Source: Leyella stercorea (GTDB lineage Bacteria > Bacteroidota > Bacteroidia > Bacteroidales > Bacteroidaceae). Taken from it: a DNA stretch of 64,000 nucleotides. Made by a program: the position numbers and the translations under genes. Below are positions 18,350-28,788 of this stretch, piece by piece; positions within the stretch are counted from its first letter, which is position 1; the number at the start of each line of letters is the position of its first letter. The DNA is taken from positions 5,182 to 69,181 of the forward strand of contig NZ_JADYUF010000016.1 of assembly GCF_021531655.1 (NCBI RefSeq), read 5' to 3'. The notes beneath the pieces were generated by a model. The model was not told where the DNA came from and ran no database searches. It worked only from the letters and a program-made list of their open reading frames with translations.

Positions 18350-21300
18350 ATGAAGAAAAACAGGACTATCCCATTGACATTGTTATTGTCAGCATTGGCA
18401 GCAACTCCGGCTGGTGCGAGTGCGGTTCCTGGTGCTTCGGCATCGGTCTTGCAGACCATGCAGCAGCAGACTTCCGCATGCAAAGGCGTCGTTAAGGACA
18501 CTAATGGCGAGACACTCATTGGCGTCTCAGTAGTAGTGAAAGGCACAACCAACGGAACAGTGACCGGACTTGACGGCGATTTCGCCATCAATGGCGTGAA
18601 GAAGGGCAGCCGCCTTGTAGTGTCGTTCATCGGTTTTACTTCGCAGGAAGTGGTATGGAACGGCACACCGCTCAACATTACTCTTAAGGAAGACAACAAG
18701 ACCCTCGACGAGGTGGTTGTTGTAGGTTTCGGTACGCAGAAGAAGGAGAACCTCACGGGTTCTGTCTCGCAGGTGAAGATGAGCGAAGTGCTCGGCGACC
18801 GTCCCGTAACCAATGCCGCAGCAGCATTGCAGGGAGCCATGCCCGGACTCACCATCGGTGGCGGTACGGGTCCTGGACAAAGCAAGTCGTTCAACATCCG
18901 CGGTACGCTGTCAATCAACGGTGGCGGTCCGCTCGTGCTTATTGACAACGTAGAGGGCGACATCAGTCTGCTCAATCCCGACGACATCGAGAGCGTATCG
19001 GTATTGAAAGACGCCGCATCGTCAGCCATTTACGGTGCGCGTGCAGCCGGTGGCGTGATTCTCGTTACCACAAAGCGTCCCAAGGACAAGGCTAAGCTCA
19101 ACCTCAACTACAACTTCAACGTAGGTTGGGAACGCTCGCTCAACGTACTTGAGCAGTCGAGTCTGACCGAATATATTGATGCCTATCTTGAGGCAGGCTA
19201 CACCAACTCTTACTGGGCAGGTAACGGCGACGTGGCAAAGTGGCGCGAGTATCTGCAGCAGTACAAGCAGAATCCGTCATCGCTCAACACCGTCGGCGAC
19301 GGCATCTATAAGGATGAGGACGGCCGCGTGTACTGGCTCAGCGAGAAGAACATGTACAAGCGCATCCTCACAACGGGCGCTCTGCAGAACCATAACGTGT
19401 CTATCTCGGGTGGCAACGACCGCATACGCTTCCGTATGTCGGCAGGACTGAGCCGTGAGGATGGTCCGCTCATCACCAGCAAGGACAAGTACATGCGCAA
19501 GAACATTTCGGCATTCGTCTCTGCCGATGTCAACAAGTGGTTTACACAGGAGGTGAACCTGCTCTATACCGATGCCGACAAGACCAATCCGGTGAACGTA
19601 GGCAACATGTCGGGATTCTACACCACACGTCTTGTTGGCTACTATCCCGAGGGAAACATACCCGGTTCGATACTCGGAATTGAGGACGACCTGCCCTCGC
19701 AGACACCGAGCAACATGCTCCGACTGGCTCCGGTATCACATCTGAATACAGCCGTAACGCGTGTCTCTACACGCTCTGTATTCAAGCCGTTGAAGGACTG
19801 GACCATCACAGCCGAATACACCTTCGACAAGAAGGATGCCGACTCGCACTTCTATTCGGAGCGCTTCCGCTTTGCCGATGTGCAGCTGGCTGCCAAGTGG
19901 TCGGTAGAGTCGGGACAGGACTACTACAACATGCAGGACACACAGAAGCGCTACAATGCCTTAAACGTGTTCTCTAACTACGACCATCGTTGGGGCGACC
20001 ACTCGTTCAAGGCAATGGCTGGTTTCAACCAGGAGAGCTATTCGTACAAGTCGTTCTATGCCCAGGTGAAGGGACAGACTACTCCGTCGGTACCTTCGTT
20101 TGCAGGCGGTTCGGGCGACAAGAGCATCACCGACGGCTATTCGGAGTATTCAATACGCAGCGGTTTCGCCCGTCTCAACTATGCTTTCAAGGACCGCTAT
20201 CTGCTCGAGCTTAACGGCCGCTACGACGGATCGTCCAAATTCCCCAAGAACGACCGCTTCGGCTTCTTCCCGTCAGTGTCAGTAGGCTGGCGTTTGGGAC
20301 AGGAGAAGTTCATGGAATGGTCGCGCACATGGCTCGACGACATCAAGCTGCGCGCCAGCTACGGTTCTATCGGCAACCAGAACATCAATCCTTATCAGTT
20401 CCTTTCGACCATGACCGTCAGCCCAAGCACCGTATGGCTCGACAAGAACGACAAGGTCAACGTAATCTCTTCGCCGGGACTCATCAGCAGCAGCTTCACA
20501 TGGGAGACCGTGAAGACCATCAACCTCGGTGTTGACGTTACGGCGCTGAACAACCGTCTGCAGATGACATTCGACTACTACAAGCGCCGCACCGACGGAA
20601 TGCTTGCCGACGGCATCGAGATACCGGGCGTTGTGGGTACATCGGCACCGCTTCAGAACATTGCCGACCTTTCGTCTGACGGTTGGGAACTCAATCTGAC
20701 ATGGCGCGACCGTATCGGTGATTTCGCCTACAACATCGGTTTCAACATCTACGACAATCAGGCTAAGATAAAGAAATTCAACAACGAGAGCGGAATTATT
20801 GACGGCCAGTACTACGTCGGACAGAAGCTTGGCGAGCTGTGGGGCTATGTTGCCGACGGCTACTATAGCATCGACGACTTCGTGATGGACGATGCAAAGC
20901 GTGGCGTATGGACTCTGAAGGAAGGCGTGACATCTATCCAGGGCTATTCTGTTCAGCCTGGTGACGTGAAGTTCAAGGACCTCGACGGCAACGGAATGAT
21001 CAATTCCGGCGCTGGCACATTAAGCGATCCGGGCGACCGTAAGATCATTGGCAACACTCGCGCACGCTATCAGTTCGGTGCCAACCTGGGTGCAAGCTAC
21101 AAGGGATTCAGTCTCGACGTACGTCTGCAGGGCGTAGGCAAGCGCGACTACTGGCTCGGCGGCTCTTCAATATTCCCGTTTGCAGGTGCAGGTTCGGGCG
21201 ATGCTGTGTTCCAGCCGCTCTTCTCTAACCAGACCGACTACTGGCAGGCAAAGAGCTATGATCCTGCCGATCCCGACTATATGGTTGCAAAGAACCCCAA

Positions 21301-21607
21301 CGCCAAGTTGTTCCGCATCTACAATCAGGGCAACAACGTAGGTTCTAACACTCGTGTTAGCGACAAGTATCTGCAGAATGCAGCCTATCTGCGCGTCAAG
21401 AACATCACCCTAGGCTACACCTTGCCACGCAATTGGGTGAAGAAGGCGCTCATAGAGCAGGCACGCGTGTACGTCAGCGTTGAGAACCTTGCCACTATCA
21501 GTGACCTGCCTAAGGGCTACGATCCCGAAGGCAACACCAGCAACAGTATTGTATGGGACTATCCTTACTATCGCACAATATCTGTTGGTGCAAACATCAC
21601 ATTCTAA
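18350..21607 (+). CDS. SusC/RagA-family TonB-linked outer membrane transporter
   Basis: A 1085-residue TonB-dependent outer-membrane transporter that works with the SusD lipoprotein to import glycan fragments. After the N-terminal export region comes a carboxypeptidase-regulatory-like domain (about residues 45-118: GVVKDTNGETLIGVSVVVKG ... GFTSQEVVW). The SusC-typical TonB-box area follows (LDEVVVVGFGTQKKENLTGS, about 118-140). The plug domain has the hallmarks GAMPGLTIGGG, FNIRGTLSINGGGPLVLIDN and NPDDIESVSVLKDAASSAIYG. The rest is a 22-strand barrel ending in ISVGANITF with a terminal Phe, as expected for BAM-assembled proteins. There is no N-terminal STN signalling domain, so it is not of the sigma/anti-sigma-coupled class. 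SusD follows after 25 bases. Confidence 0.95.
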   Translation: MKKNRTIPLTLLLSALAATPAGASAVPGASASVLQTMQQQTSACKGVVKDTNGETLIGVSVVVKGTTNGTVTGLDGDFAINGVKKGSRLVVSFIGFTSQEVVWNGTPLNITLKEDNKTLDEVVVVGFGTQKKENLTGSVSQVKMSEVLGDRPVTNAAAALQGAMPGLTIGGGTGPGQSKSFNIRGTLSINGGGPLVLIDNVEGDISLLNPDDIESVSVLKDAASSAIYGARAAGGVILVTTKRPKDKAKLNLNYNFNVGWERSLNVLEQSSLTEYIDAYLEAGYTNSYWAGNGDVAKWREYLQQYKQNPSSLNTVGDGIYKDEDGRVYWLSEKNMYKRILTTGALQNHNVSISGGNDRIRFRMSAGLSREDGPLITSKDKYMRKNISAFVSADVNKWFTQEVNLLYTDADKTNPVNVGNMSGFYTTRLVGYYPEGNIPGSILGIEDDLPSQTPSNMLRLAPVSHLNTAVTRVSTRSVFKPLKDWTITAEYTFDKKDADSHFYSERFRFADVQLAAKWSVESGQDYYNMQDTQKRYNALNVFSNYDHRWGDHSFKAMAGFNQESYSYKSFYAQVKGQTTPSVPSFAGGSGDKSITDGYSEYSIRSGFARLNYAFKDRYLLELNGRYDGSSKFPKNDRFGFFPSVSVGWRLGQEKFMEWSRTWLDDIKLRASYGSIGNQNINPYQFLSTMTVSPSTVWLDKNDKVNVISSPGLISSSFTWETVKTINLGVDVTALNNRLQMTFDYYKRRTDGMLADGIEIPGVVGTSAPLQNIADLSSDGWELNLTWRDRIGDFAYNIGFNIYDNQAKIKKFNNESGIIDGQYYVGQKLGELWGYVADGYYSIDDFVMDDAKRGVWTLKEGVTSIQGYSVQPGDVKFKDLDGNGMINSGAGTLSDPGDRKIIGNTRARYQFGANLGASYKGFSLDVRLQGVGKRDYWLGGSSIFPFAGAGSGDAVFQPLFSNQTDYWQAKSYDPADPDYMVAKNPNAKLFRIYNQGNNVGSNTRVSDKYLQNAAYLRVKNITLGYTLPRNWVKKALIEQARVYVSVENLATISDLPKGYDPEGNTSNSIVWDYPYYRTISVGANITF

Positions 21608-21632
21608 TAACACAACTATAAAAGCCTGAACA

Positions 21633-23708
21633 ATGAATAATAAGATATTCGCCGCGGCAGCTCTTGCCGCAACACTCACGCTCACGGGGTGCAACGACGA
21701 CTTTCTTGAGAAGACGCCTAAGACCGACCTGACCGAGGTCAACGCATTCCTTGAGTACGACAACTTCAAGGCGTTCATGTATCCGTGCTACGCCATGTTT
21801 ACTGACACTAACATACGCACCAACTTCAACACTTGCGTTGTCAACTCGCAGTTCTACGGCGACTTCTACGGCGGACTCGTGACAAGCCGTGACAACAGCA
21901 AGAACCAGTATGCCTATCGCACTGTTACGCAGACAACAACGGGCAACGGATGGAACTTTGACTATATACGCCGCATCAATATCATGCTCTCGCATCTTGA
22001 CGACGGCGTGCTTAAGGAGTCGGAAGCCAAGCATTGGCGCTCGGTAGGCTACTTCTTCAAGGCGTGGTGGTATATGGAACTCATCGACCGCTTTGGCGAT
22101 GTGCCTTGGATTGAGAATGTAATCAACGAGGAGAGTCCCGAAACTTACGGTCCGCGCACACCGCGTAAGGAAGTGGCACAGAAGATTATCGAATGTCTGG
22201 AGTATGCCATCAACAACATTGGCGACTTCAACGACGGCGACAACACTATCTCTGCCGATGCCGCACGTGCCGCCTTGTCGCGCTTCCTCTTGCGTGAGGG
22301 CACATGGGCAAAGTATCATGGACTCGACGAACCGTATGAGGAGTACTTGAACAAGTGTCTCACCGTGTCGCAGGAACTCATGGCTAAGTATCCTACATTA
22401 TATAATGGTACGGAGAATACGCCTGCATCGGGCTATGGCGAGATGTGGACTACTGAGGACCTGACCAACGTTCCGGGTGTCATCTTCTTCAAGCAGTATG
22501 TTGACGGCATACTGATGAACCGTGGCAACGACTACGAGCACATCGCAGCACATCACGAAGACGTGCCTCAGTACACTGTAGACATGTTCCTTATGAAGAA
22601 CGGTCTGCCTATAGCCAATCCCAACTCGGGCTATAAGGGCGGTCGCGGCAAGGATATGTGGGACACTTTCGCCGACCGCGACCCGCGTCTTTACCAGAAC
22701 ATACAGCCGCCTTACGTAGTAGTTCCTAACAGTGGCAATGTCGACGGAGTCAATCTGTTCAAGTCGTGGCGCTACGCCAAGGCTGGCGACGTGATTGAGG
22801 GTCACACCGTAACAGCTGAAGAGGCTGCCAAGTATCGTACATACATGGACTATCTCGGTGCCAATACGCAGTGTCTGCGTGGCGGTACGTTCGGCGGAAC
22901 CGGTATGAAGCGAGTACCAGGACAGAACTGGGGAGCGTCGCTCACGAAGAACAGTCCAAACCTGACCGACAACTCTACAACTGCCTACATGCGTTGCCGC
23001 ACAGGCTACTACACTTGGAAGCACTACGACATGTGGGAATTCTCTACTGGTTCAAGCTCATACTGTACAGCCGACAAGCCTATATTCAAGATTGAAGAGG
23101 TGCTGCTCAACTATGCTGAGGCAGCTTGGGAGCTCGGCAGATTCGACCAGAGCGTAGCCGACAAGACCATAAACAAGTTGCGCGACCGTTCGGGTGTGGC
23201 ACACATGGTTGTAGCCGACATCAACGACGACTTCGATCCTAACCGAGACAAGGGCAACGCTCCTTGGTGGACAGGCAATGGCGGCAAGTTCGGCAACTAC
23301 AATGTCGACCCCGTATTGTGGGAGATTCGCCGCGAACGTCAGATAGAATTGTTCGGCGAGGGATTCGCTTTCTACGACATTCGTCGTTGGGCTAAGGCAG
23401 CTTATTATGTCAATCGCCAGCCGTGCGGTATGTGGATTACGGCTACCGACAATCCTTATGGCACAAAGGGCAGCAAGTACTCTGGCTCGTTTGTCGACTA
23501 TGAAGAGATTCAGAATGCTGGTAAGTCAGTAGGCGAGAACAATTCTACTGGCTCAGGATGGATATATACTTATCCGAGTCCGCTCGATGCTGGTGGCGGA
23601 TGGCTTGACACTTACTATCTGATGATGGTACCGACCAAGCAGATTGCGCTCAATCCCCAGCTTTCGCAGAATCCGGGCTACAACGAGTTGTTCGGACTTG
23701 GCAAGTAA
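21633..23708 (+). CDS. SusD/RagB-family glycan-binding lipoprotein
   Basis: A 691-residue surface lipoprotein that caps the SusC transporter and binds the substrate. The lipobox is LTGC with Cys20, followed by NDDFLEKTPKTDLTEVNAF, the usual SusD mature N-terminus. Further hallmarks are RAEAYFFRAWWYMELIDRFGDVPW-like sequence (seen as SVGYFFKAWWYMELIDRFG, about 130-150), TPRKEVAQKIIECLEYAINN, and, toward the C-terminus, LLNYAEAAWELG, INKLRDRSG and IRRERQIELFGEGFAFYDIRRW. At 691 residues it is longer than the common 500-600, which places it in the large-SusD group. It follows susC by 25 bases and ends before a strong terminator, so susC-susD is a two-gene transcript with the sulfatase on its own promoter. 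Confidence 0.95.
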   Translation: MNNKIFAAAALAATLTLTGCNDDFLEKTPKTDLTEVNAFLEYDNFKAFMYPCYAMFTDTNIRTNFNTCVVNSQFYGDFYGGLVTSRDNSKNQYAYRTVTQTTTGNGWNFDYIRRINIMLSHLDDGVLKESEAKHWRSVGYFFKAWWYMELIDRFGDVPWIENVINEESPETYGPRTPRKEVAQKIIECLEYAINNIGDFNDGDNTISADAARAALSRFLLREGTWAKYHGLDEPYEEYLNKCLTVSQELMAKYPTLYNGTENTPASGYGEMWTTEDLTNVPGVIFFKQYVDGILMNRGNDYEHIAAHHEDVPQYTVDMFLMKNGLPIANPNSGYKGGRGKDMWDTFADRDPRLYQNIQPPYVVVPNSGNVDGVNLFKSWRYAKAGDVIEGHTVTAEEAAKYRTYMDYLGANTQCLRGGTFGGTGMKRVPGQNWGASLTKNSPNLTDNSTTAYMRCRTGYYTWKHYDMWEFSTGSSSYCTADKPIFKIEEVLLNYAEAAWELGRFDQSVADKTINKLRDRSGVAHMVVADINDDFDPNRDKGNAPWWTGNGGKFGNYNVDPVLWEIRRERQIELFGEGFAFYDIRRWAKAAYYVNRQPCGMWITATDNPYGTKGSKYSGSFVDYEEIQNAGKSVGENNSTGSGWIYTYPSPLDAGGGWLDTYYLMMVPTKQIALNPQLSQNPGYNELFGLGK

Positions 23709-23724
23709 ACATTGATACGTAAAG

Positions 23725-23781
23725 CCCTACCCCCTTGCCCTTCTCTCAGCGGAATAGAGGTAAGGAGGTAGGGATTTTTTT
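23725..23781 (+). terminator. Intrinsic terminator after susD
   Basis: CCCTACCCCCTT pairs with AAGGAGGTAGGG, with a mismatch, over a 25-base loop that includes CTCT/AGAG pairing. It is followed by A and seven T. Confidence 0.85.
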
Positions 23782-23804
23782 ATGTCGTTCTCGACAAAAA
23801 ACAT

Positions 23805-23812
23805 TAACTTTG
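23805..23812 (+). promoter_or_regulatory. Bacteroidales -7 element upstream of the sulfatase
   Basis: TAACTTTG exactly fits the TAnnTTTG -7 consensus and lies 25 bases before the start codon. No clear -33 TTTG is found at 19-21 bases upstream, where TTATG occurs. Confidence 0.6.
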
Positions 23813-23837
23813 CAACTGAAAACAAACAACAATCGAT

Positions 23838-25382
23838 ATGAACAAATCTCTTCTATTAGCCTCGGCAGGCATTGCTTGCGTGCCAACGCTGCTTGCGGCT
23901 AAGACAGCAAAGGCCGCTAAGGCCAACGACCCGACACGCCCCAACATCATATTTATATTGTGCGACGACATGGGATATGGCGACCTTGCATGCTATGGAC
24001 AGCCCTATATCTCTACGCCCAACATCGACCGCATGGCAAGCGAGGGCATGCGCTTCACTCAGGCATACGCCGGTTCGCCCGTATCGGCACCGTCGCGAGC
24101 TACCATTATGACCGGTCAGCACTCGGGACACTCGCATGTACGTGGCAACAAGGAGTACTGGTCGTACAAGAATACCGTGAAGTATGGCGACAACGTCGAC
24201 TTCGCCGTAGTAGGTCAGGAGCCTTACGACCCTGCCCATAAGATTCTGCCCGAAATGCTCAAGGACCGCGGCTATCGCACAGGCGTGTTCGGCAAGTGGG
24301 CAGGAGGTTATGAAGGTTCGGCTTCAACACCCGACAAGCGTGGCATCGACGAGTTCTATGGCTACATCTGCCAGTTCCAGGCTCACCTGTATTATCCCAA
24401 CTTCCTCAACCGCTTCTCGCGTTCGCAGGGCGACACAGCCGTTGTGCGTGAGGTGATGGAGGATAACATCAAGTATCCGATGTTTGGCAAGGACTACTTC
24501 AAGCGCACCCAGTACTCTGCACGTATCATACACGACAAGGCTCTGGAGTGGATTGACAGTCAGGATGCCGAGCATCCGTTTGTGGGCTTTTTCACCTACA
24601 CTCTGCCCCATGCCGAGCTGGCTCAGCCCGACGACCAGATACTCGAAGGTTACAAGAAGAAGTTCTTCGTCGACAAGACCTGGGGCGGACAGGAAGGCTC
24701 GCGCTATAATCCCGTAGAGCATACACACGCCCATTTCGCCGGAATGATAACCCGTCTGGACTCGTACGTAGGTGAAGTGATGGCCAAACTGAAAGAGAAG
24801 GGACTCGACAAGAACACTCTCGTCATCTTCACAAGCGACAACGGACCTCACGAGGAGGGCGGTGCCGATCCCGAATACTTCGGTCGCGACGGCAAACTGC
24901 GCGGATTGAAGCGCCAGTGCTACGAGGGTGGCATACGCATTCCGTTCATAGCATGGTGGCCGGGACGCATTCAGGCTGGCACAACAAGCGACTTGCAGTT
25001 TGCCTTCTACGACCTTATGCCTACATTCTGCGACCTTGCCGGTGTGAAGAACTTCCGCAAGCGCTACACCAACCGTGCCCTGCCAGGCGACGGTTTCGAC
25101 GGCATCAGCATCGCGCCGACACTCCTTGGCAATGCCGACAAGCAGCAGCTGCACGACCATCTGTACTGGGAGTTCCACGAGACCGATCAGATTGGTGTGC
25201 GCCGAGGCGACTGGAAACTGGTAGTAGTAAAGGGTAAGCCACGTCTGTACAATCTCGCCAACGACCTGCACGAGGACATTGACGTGTCAGACAAGCATCC
25301 CGAAATCGTCAAGCAGCTCATTGACGTAATCAAGAAGGAGCATACCGACAACCCGATGTTCAAGGTTACGCTGCCATATTAA
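23838..25382 (+). CDS. Serine-type S1-family sulfatase
   Basis: A 514-residue secreted arylsulfatase-like enzyme that removes sulfate esters, probably from host or plant glycans. It has a signal peptide and Ala/Lys-rich linker (to about residue 30). Metal-binding Asp43-Asp44 lie in CDDMGYGD. The maturation signature is SPVSAPSRATIMTG, in which Ser83 (S-A-P-S-R) is the residue converted to formylglycine. A serine here means maturation by an anaerobic radical-SAM enzyme (anSME), not encoded in this window. Further active-site elements are GKWAGG (about 153), and TSDNG at 332-336, which supplies the other metal ligands. The C-terminus DHLYWEFHETDQIGVRRGDW is the usual sub-domain. It sits 130 bases after susD, so sulfated oligosaccharide may be what the SusCD pair imports. 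The substrate cannot be named. Confidence 0.93.
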   Translation: MNKSLLLASAGIACVPTLLAAKTAKAAKANDPTRPNIIFILCDDMGYGDLACYGQPYISTPNIDRMASEGMRFTQAYAGSPVSAPSRATIMTGQHSGHSHVRGNKEYWSYKNTVKYGDNVDFAVVGQEPYDPAHKILPEMLKDRGYRTGVFGKWAGGYEGSASTPDKRGIDEFYGYICQFQAHLYYPNFLNRFSRSQGDTAVVREVMEDNIKYPMFGKDYFKRTQYSARIIHDKALEWIDSQDAEHPFVGFFTYTLPHAELAQPDDQILEGYKKKFFVDKTWGGQEGSRYNPVEHTHAHFAGMITRLDSYVGEVMAKLKEKGLDKNTLVIFTSDNGPHEEGGADPEYFGRDGKLRGLKRQCYEGGIRIPFIAWWPGRIQAGTTSDLQFAFYDLMPTFCDLAGVKNFRKRYTNRALPGDGFDGISIAPTLLGNADKQQLHDHLYWEFHETDQIGVRRGDWKLVVVKGKPRLYNLANDLHEDIDVSDKHPEIVKQLIDVIKKEHTDNPMFKVTLPY

Positions 25383-25447
25383 TAACAGGCGAACCTTATA
25401 TATATAATATGTGTATCCTATATATATAATAGGTGAACCGGGTCAAG

Positions 25448-25499
25448 CGCCCCATAAGGCAGGCATTGTATGTTAATGCTTCCTTATGGGGCGTTTTTA
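25448..25499 (+). terminator. Intrinsic terminator after the sulfatase
   Basis: A 12-bp perfect stem CGCCCCATAAGG / CCTTATGGGGCG, with GCATT/AATGC pairing inside the loop, is followed by TTTTTAG. Just upstream (about 25397-25433) are two TATATATAATA tracts of unknown meaning. Confidence 0.9.
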
Positions 25500-25553
25500 G
25501 AAGTCACGCCATCTCACCGTCTCACCATCCCAACTTTCATATCCAGCCGTTAA

Positions 25554-27122
<1,569 letters not shown>

Positions 27123-27289
27123 TCGCTGCCACGTGCAGAATCAAACGACGCTACGCCCATCACGATTTTGGGCTACAGCATAAAAGGCAATGGCCTGTGT
27201 AGATGTCTGTATCTGACAACTGCACAGACCATTGCTTTCACCGGTTTAAATATAACGCAAATTCGACGGATAACATCCGTGTTGACAAG

Positions 27290-28723
27290 ATGAAGATAAA
27301 AACACTGTTGGTTGCTATGTCGCTCACGGCAGGCAGCGCTTTTGCCCAGACCGCCGACCCGATAATAATGACCATTGGTGGCAAGAACATCACACGGTCG
27401 GAGTTTGAGTATGCCTACAACAAGAATGCTGCTGAATCCACGATAGACAGAAAAAGCATAGAAGAATATGTCGACCTGTTTGTCAACTACAAGCTTAAGG
27501 TCATTGCAGCCGAGCAGGCTGGCATTGACACTACAGCTGCATTCCGCAAGGAATTTCTCATGTATCGCGACCAGCAGGTACGCCCTTCGTTCATTGACGA
27601 CGACGACATAGAGCGCGAGGCGCGTAACATCTACAAGCAGACACAGACACGAATCGATGCCGAAGGGGGAATGGTGCATCCGCAGCACATTCTTGTGGCA
27701 CTGTCGCAGCAGGCTGATGCCAAGCAGCAACGGGCAGCATCGCTTAAGGCAGATTCTATATATAAAGCCCTGATTGGCGGGGCTGACTTCGCCGACATGG
27801 CGCGCCGGATGTCCGACGATAAGGGTTCGGGCATGCGAGGGGGCGACTTGTCGTGGATACAACGCGGACAAACAATCAAGGAATTTGAGCAACAGGCGTT
27901 CGCTCTGAACAAGGGCGAAATGTCCAAACCATTCCTCTCGCCTTATGGCTATCATATTGTGAGAGTGGTAGACAAGCGCAATTTCTTCCCATACGACTCC
28001 GTACGTGCCGACATAAGACGCTTTATCGAAAGCCGCGGACTGCGCGAGCGCATCATTTCGGCTCGTATCGACTCCATAGCCAAGCTCTCCAAGCCGGCGC
28101 TCACACCCCAGCAGGTGATTGATCGACGTGCAGAAGAACTGATGAACGGCTCTACCGAGATGGGTGGATTGATACGCGAGTATCACGACGGACTCCTGCT
28201 GTACGAGATATCAAACCGTATGGTGTGGGAACGGGCTGCTAACGACACCCGGGCCCAGCAAGCATTCTTCAAGAAGAATCGCAAGAAATATACGTGGACA
28301 GAACCGCGATTCAAGGGAGCGGCTTTCTATACACGCAACCAGAAGGATGCCGAAGCCGTAAGAAAATTGCTGCGCAGCATGCCGTTCGACAAATGGACAG
28401 AGGCGCTGAAGACACATTTCAACGATTCTACCGAGCGCATCAAGGCAGTTGTAGGCATCTTTGCCAAGGGCGACAATGCCACAGTCGACCGCGCAGAATA
28501 TGGCATCGACAAGACCGATGCATCCACATTGAGCAACGATATATATAATGTAGAGGGCACATTCGGCAAGATGATAAAGCGTCCGCAGGCTTATACCGAC
28601 GTGCGCGAACTTGTAGTGTCTGACCTGCAGGAGCAACTCGAACATAAATGGGTGGCTGAATTGCGACGCAAGTATGCTGTGCATGTCAACCGCGAGGTGC
28701 TCGCTACGGTCAACAGGCATTAG
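27290..28723 (+). CDS. Parvulin-type peptidylprolyl isomerase (SurA-like), first copy
   Basis: A 477-residue exported chaperone/isomerase for outer-membrane proteins. The start at 27290 is chosen because it gives the signal peptide MKIKTLLVAMSLTAGSAFAQ; the open frame upstream encodes no plausible extension. An N-terminal helical chaperone region (about 25-125) is followed by a PPIC rotamase domain (about 130-240) with HPQHILVALSQQ, FADMARRMSDDKGSGMRGGDL and LSPYGYHIVRVVDKR. The C-terminal half has a second, degenerate module and no clear second rotamase. It precedes another PPIC protein by 65 bases and an OstA-like protein after that, a set devoted to outer-membrane biogenesis. The two isomerases are not close copies, so each probably has its own clients. 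Confidence 0.88.
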   Translation: MKIKTLLVAMSLTAGSAFAQTADPIIMTIGGKNITRSEFEYAYNKNAAESTIDRKSIEEYVDLFVNYKLKVIAAEQAGIDTTAAFRKEFLMYRDQQVRPSFIDDDDIEREARNIYKQTQTRIDAEGGMVHPQHILVALSQQADAKQQRAASLKADSIYKALIGGADFADMARRMSDDKGSGMRGGDLSWIQRGQTIKEFEQQAFALNKGEMSKPFLSPYGYHIVRVVDKRNFFPYDSVRADIRRFIESRGLRERIISARIDSIAKLSKPALTPQQVIDRRAEELMNGSTEMGGLIREYHDGLLLYEISNRMVWERAANDTRAQQAFFKKNRKKYTWTEPRFKGAAFYTRNQKDAEAVRKLLRSMPFDKWTEALKTHFNDSTERIKAVVGIFAKGDNATVDRAEYGIDKTDASTLSNDIYNVEGTFGKMIKRPQAYTDVRELVVSDLQEQLEHKWVAELRRKYAVHVNREVLATVNRH

Positions 28724-28788
28724 AATGCTGAAGCCGATATTGCAAAGTGAGTAATCATTAAGATATAGAATAAAACAAAAAGAGATAG

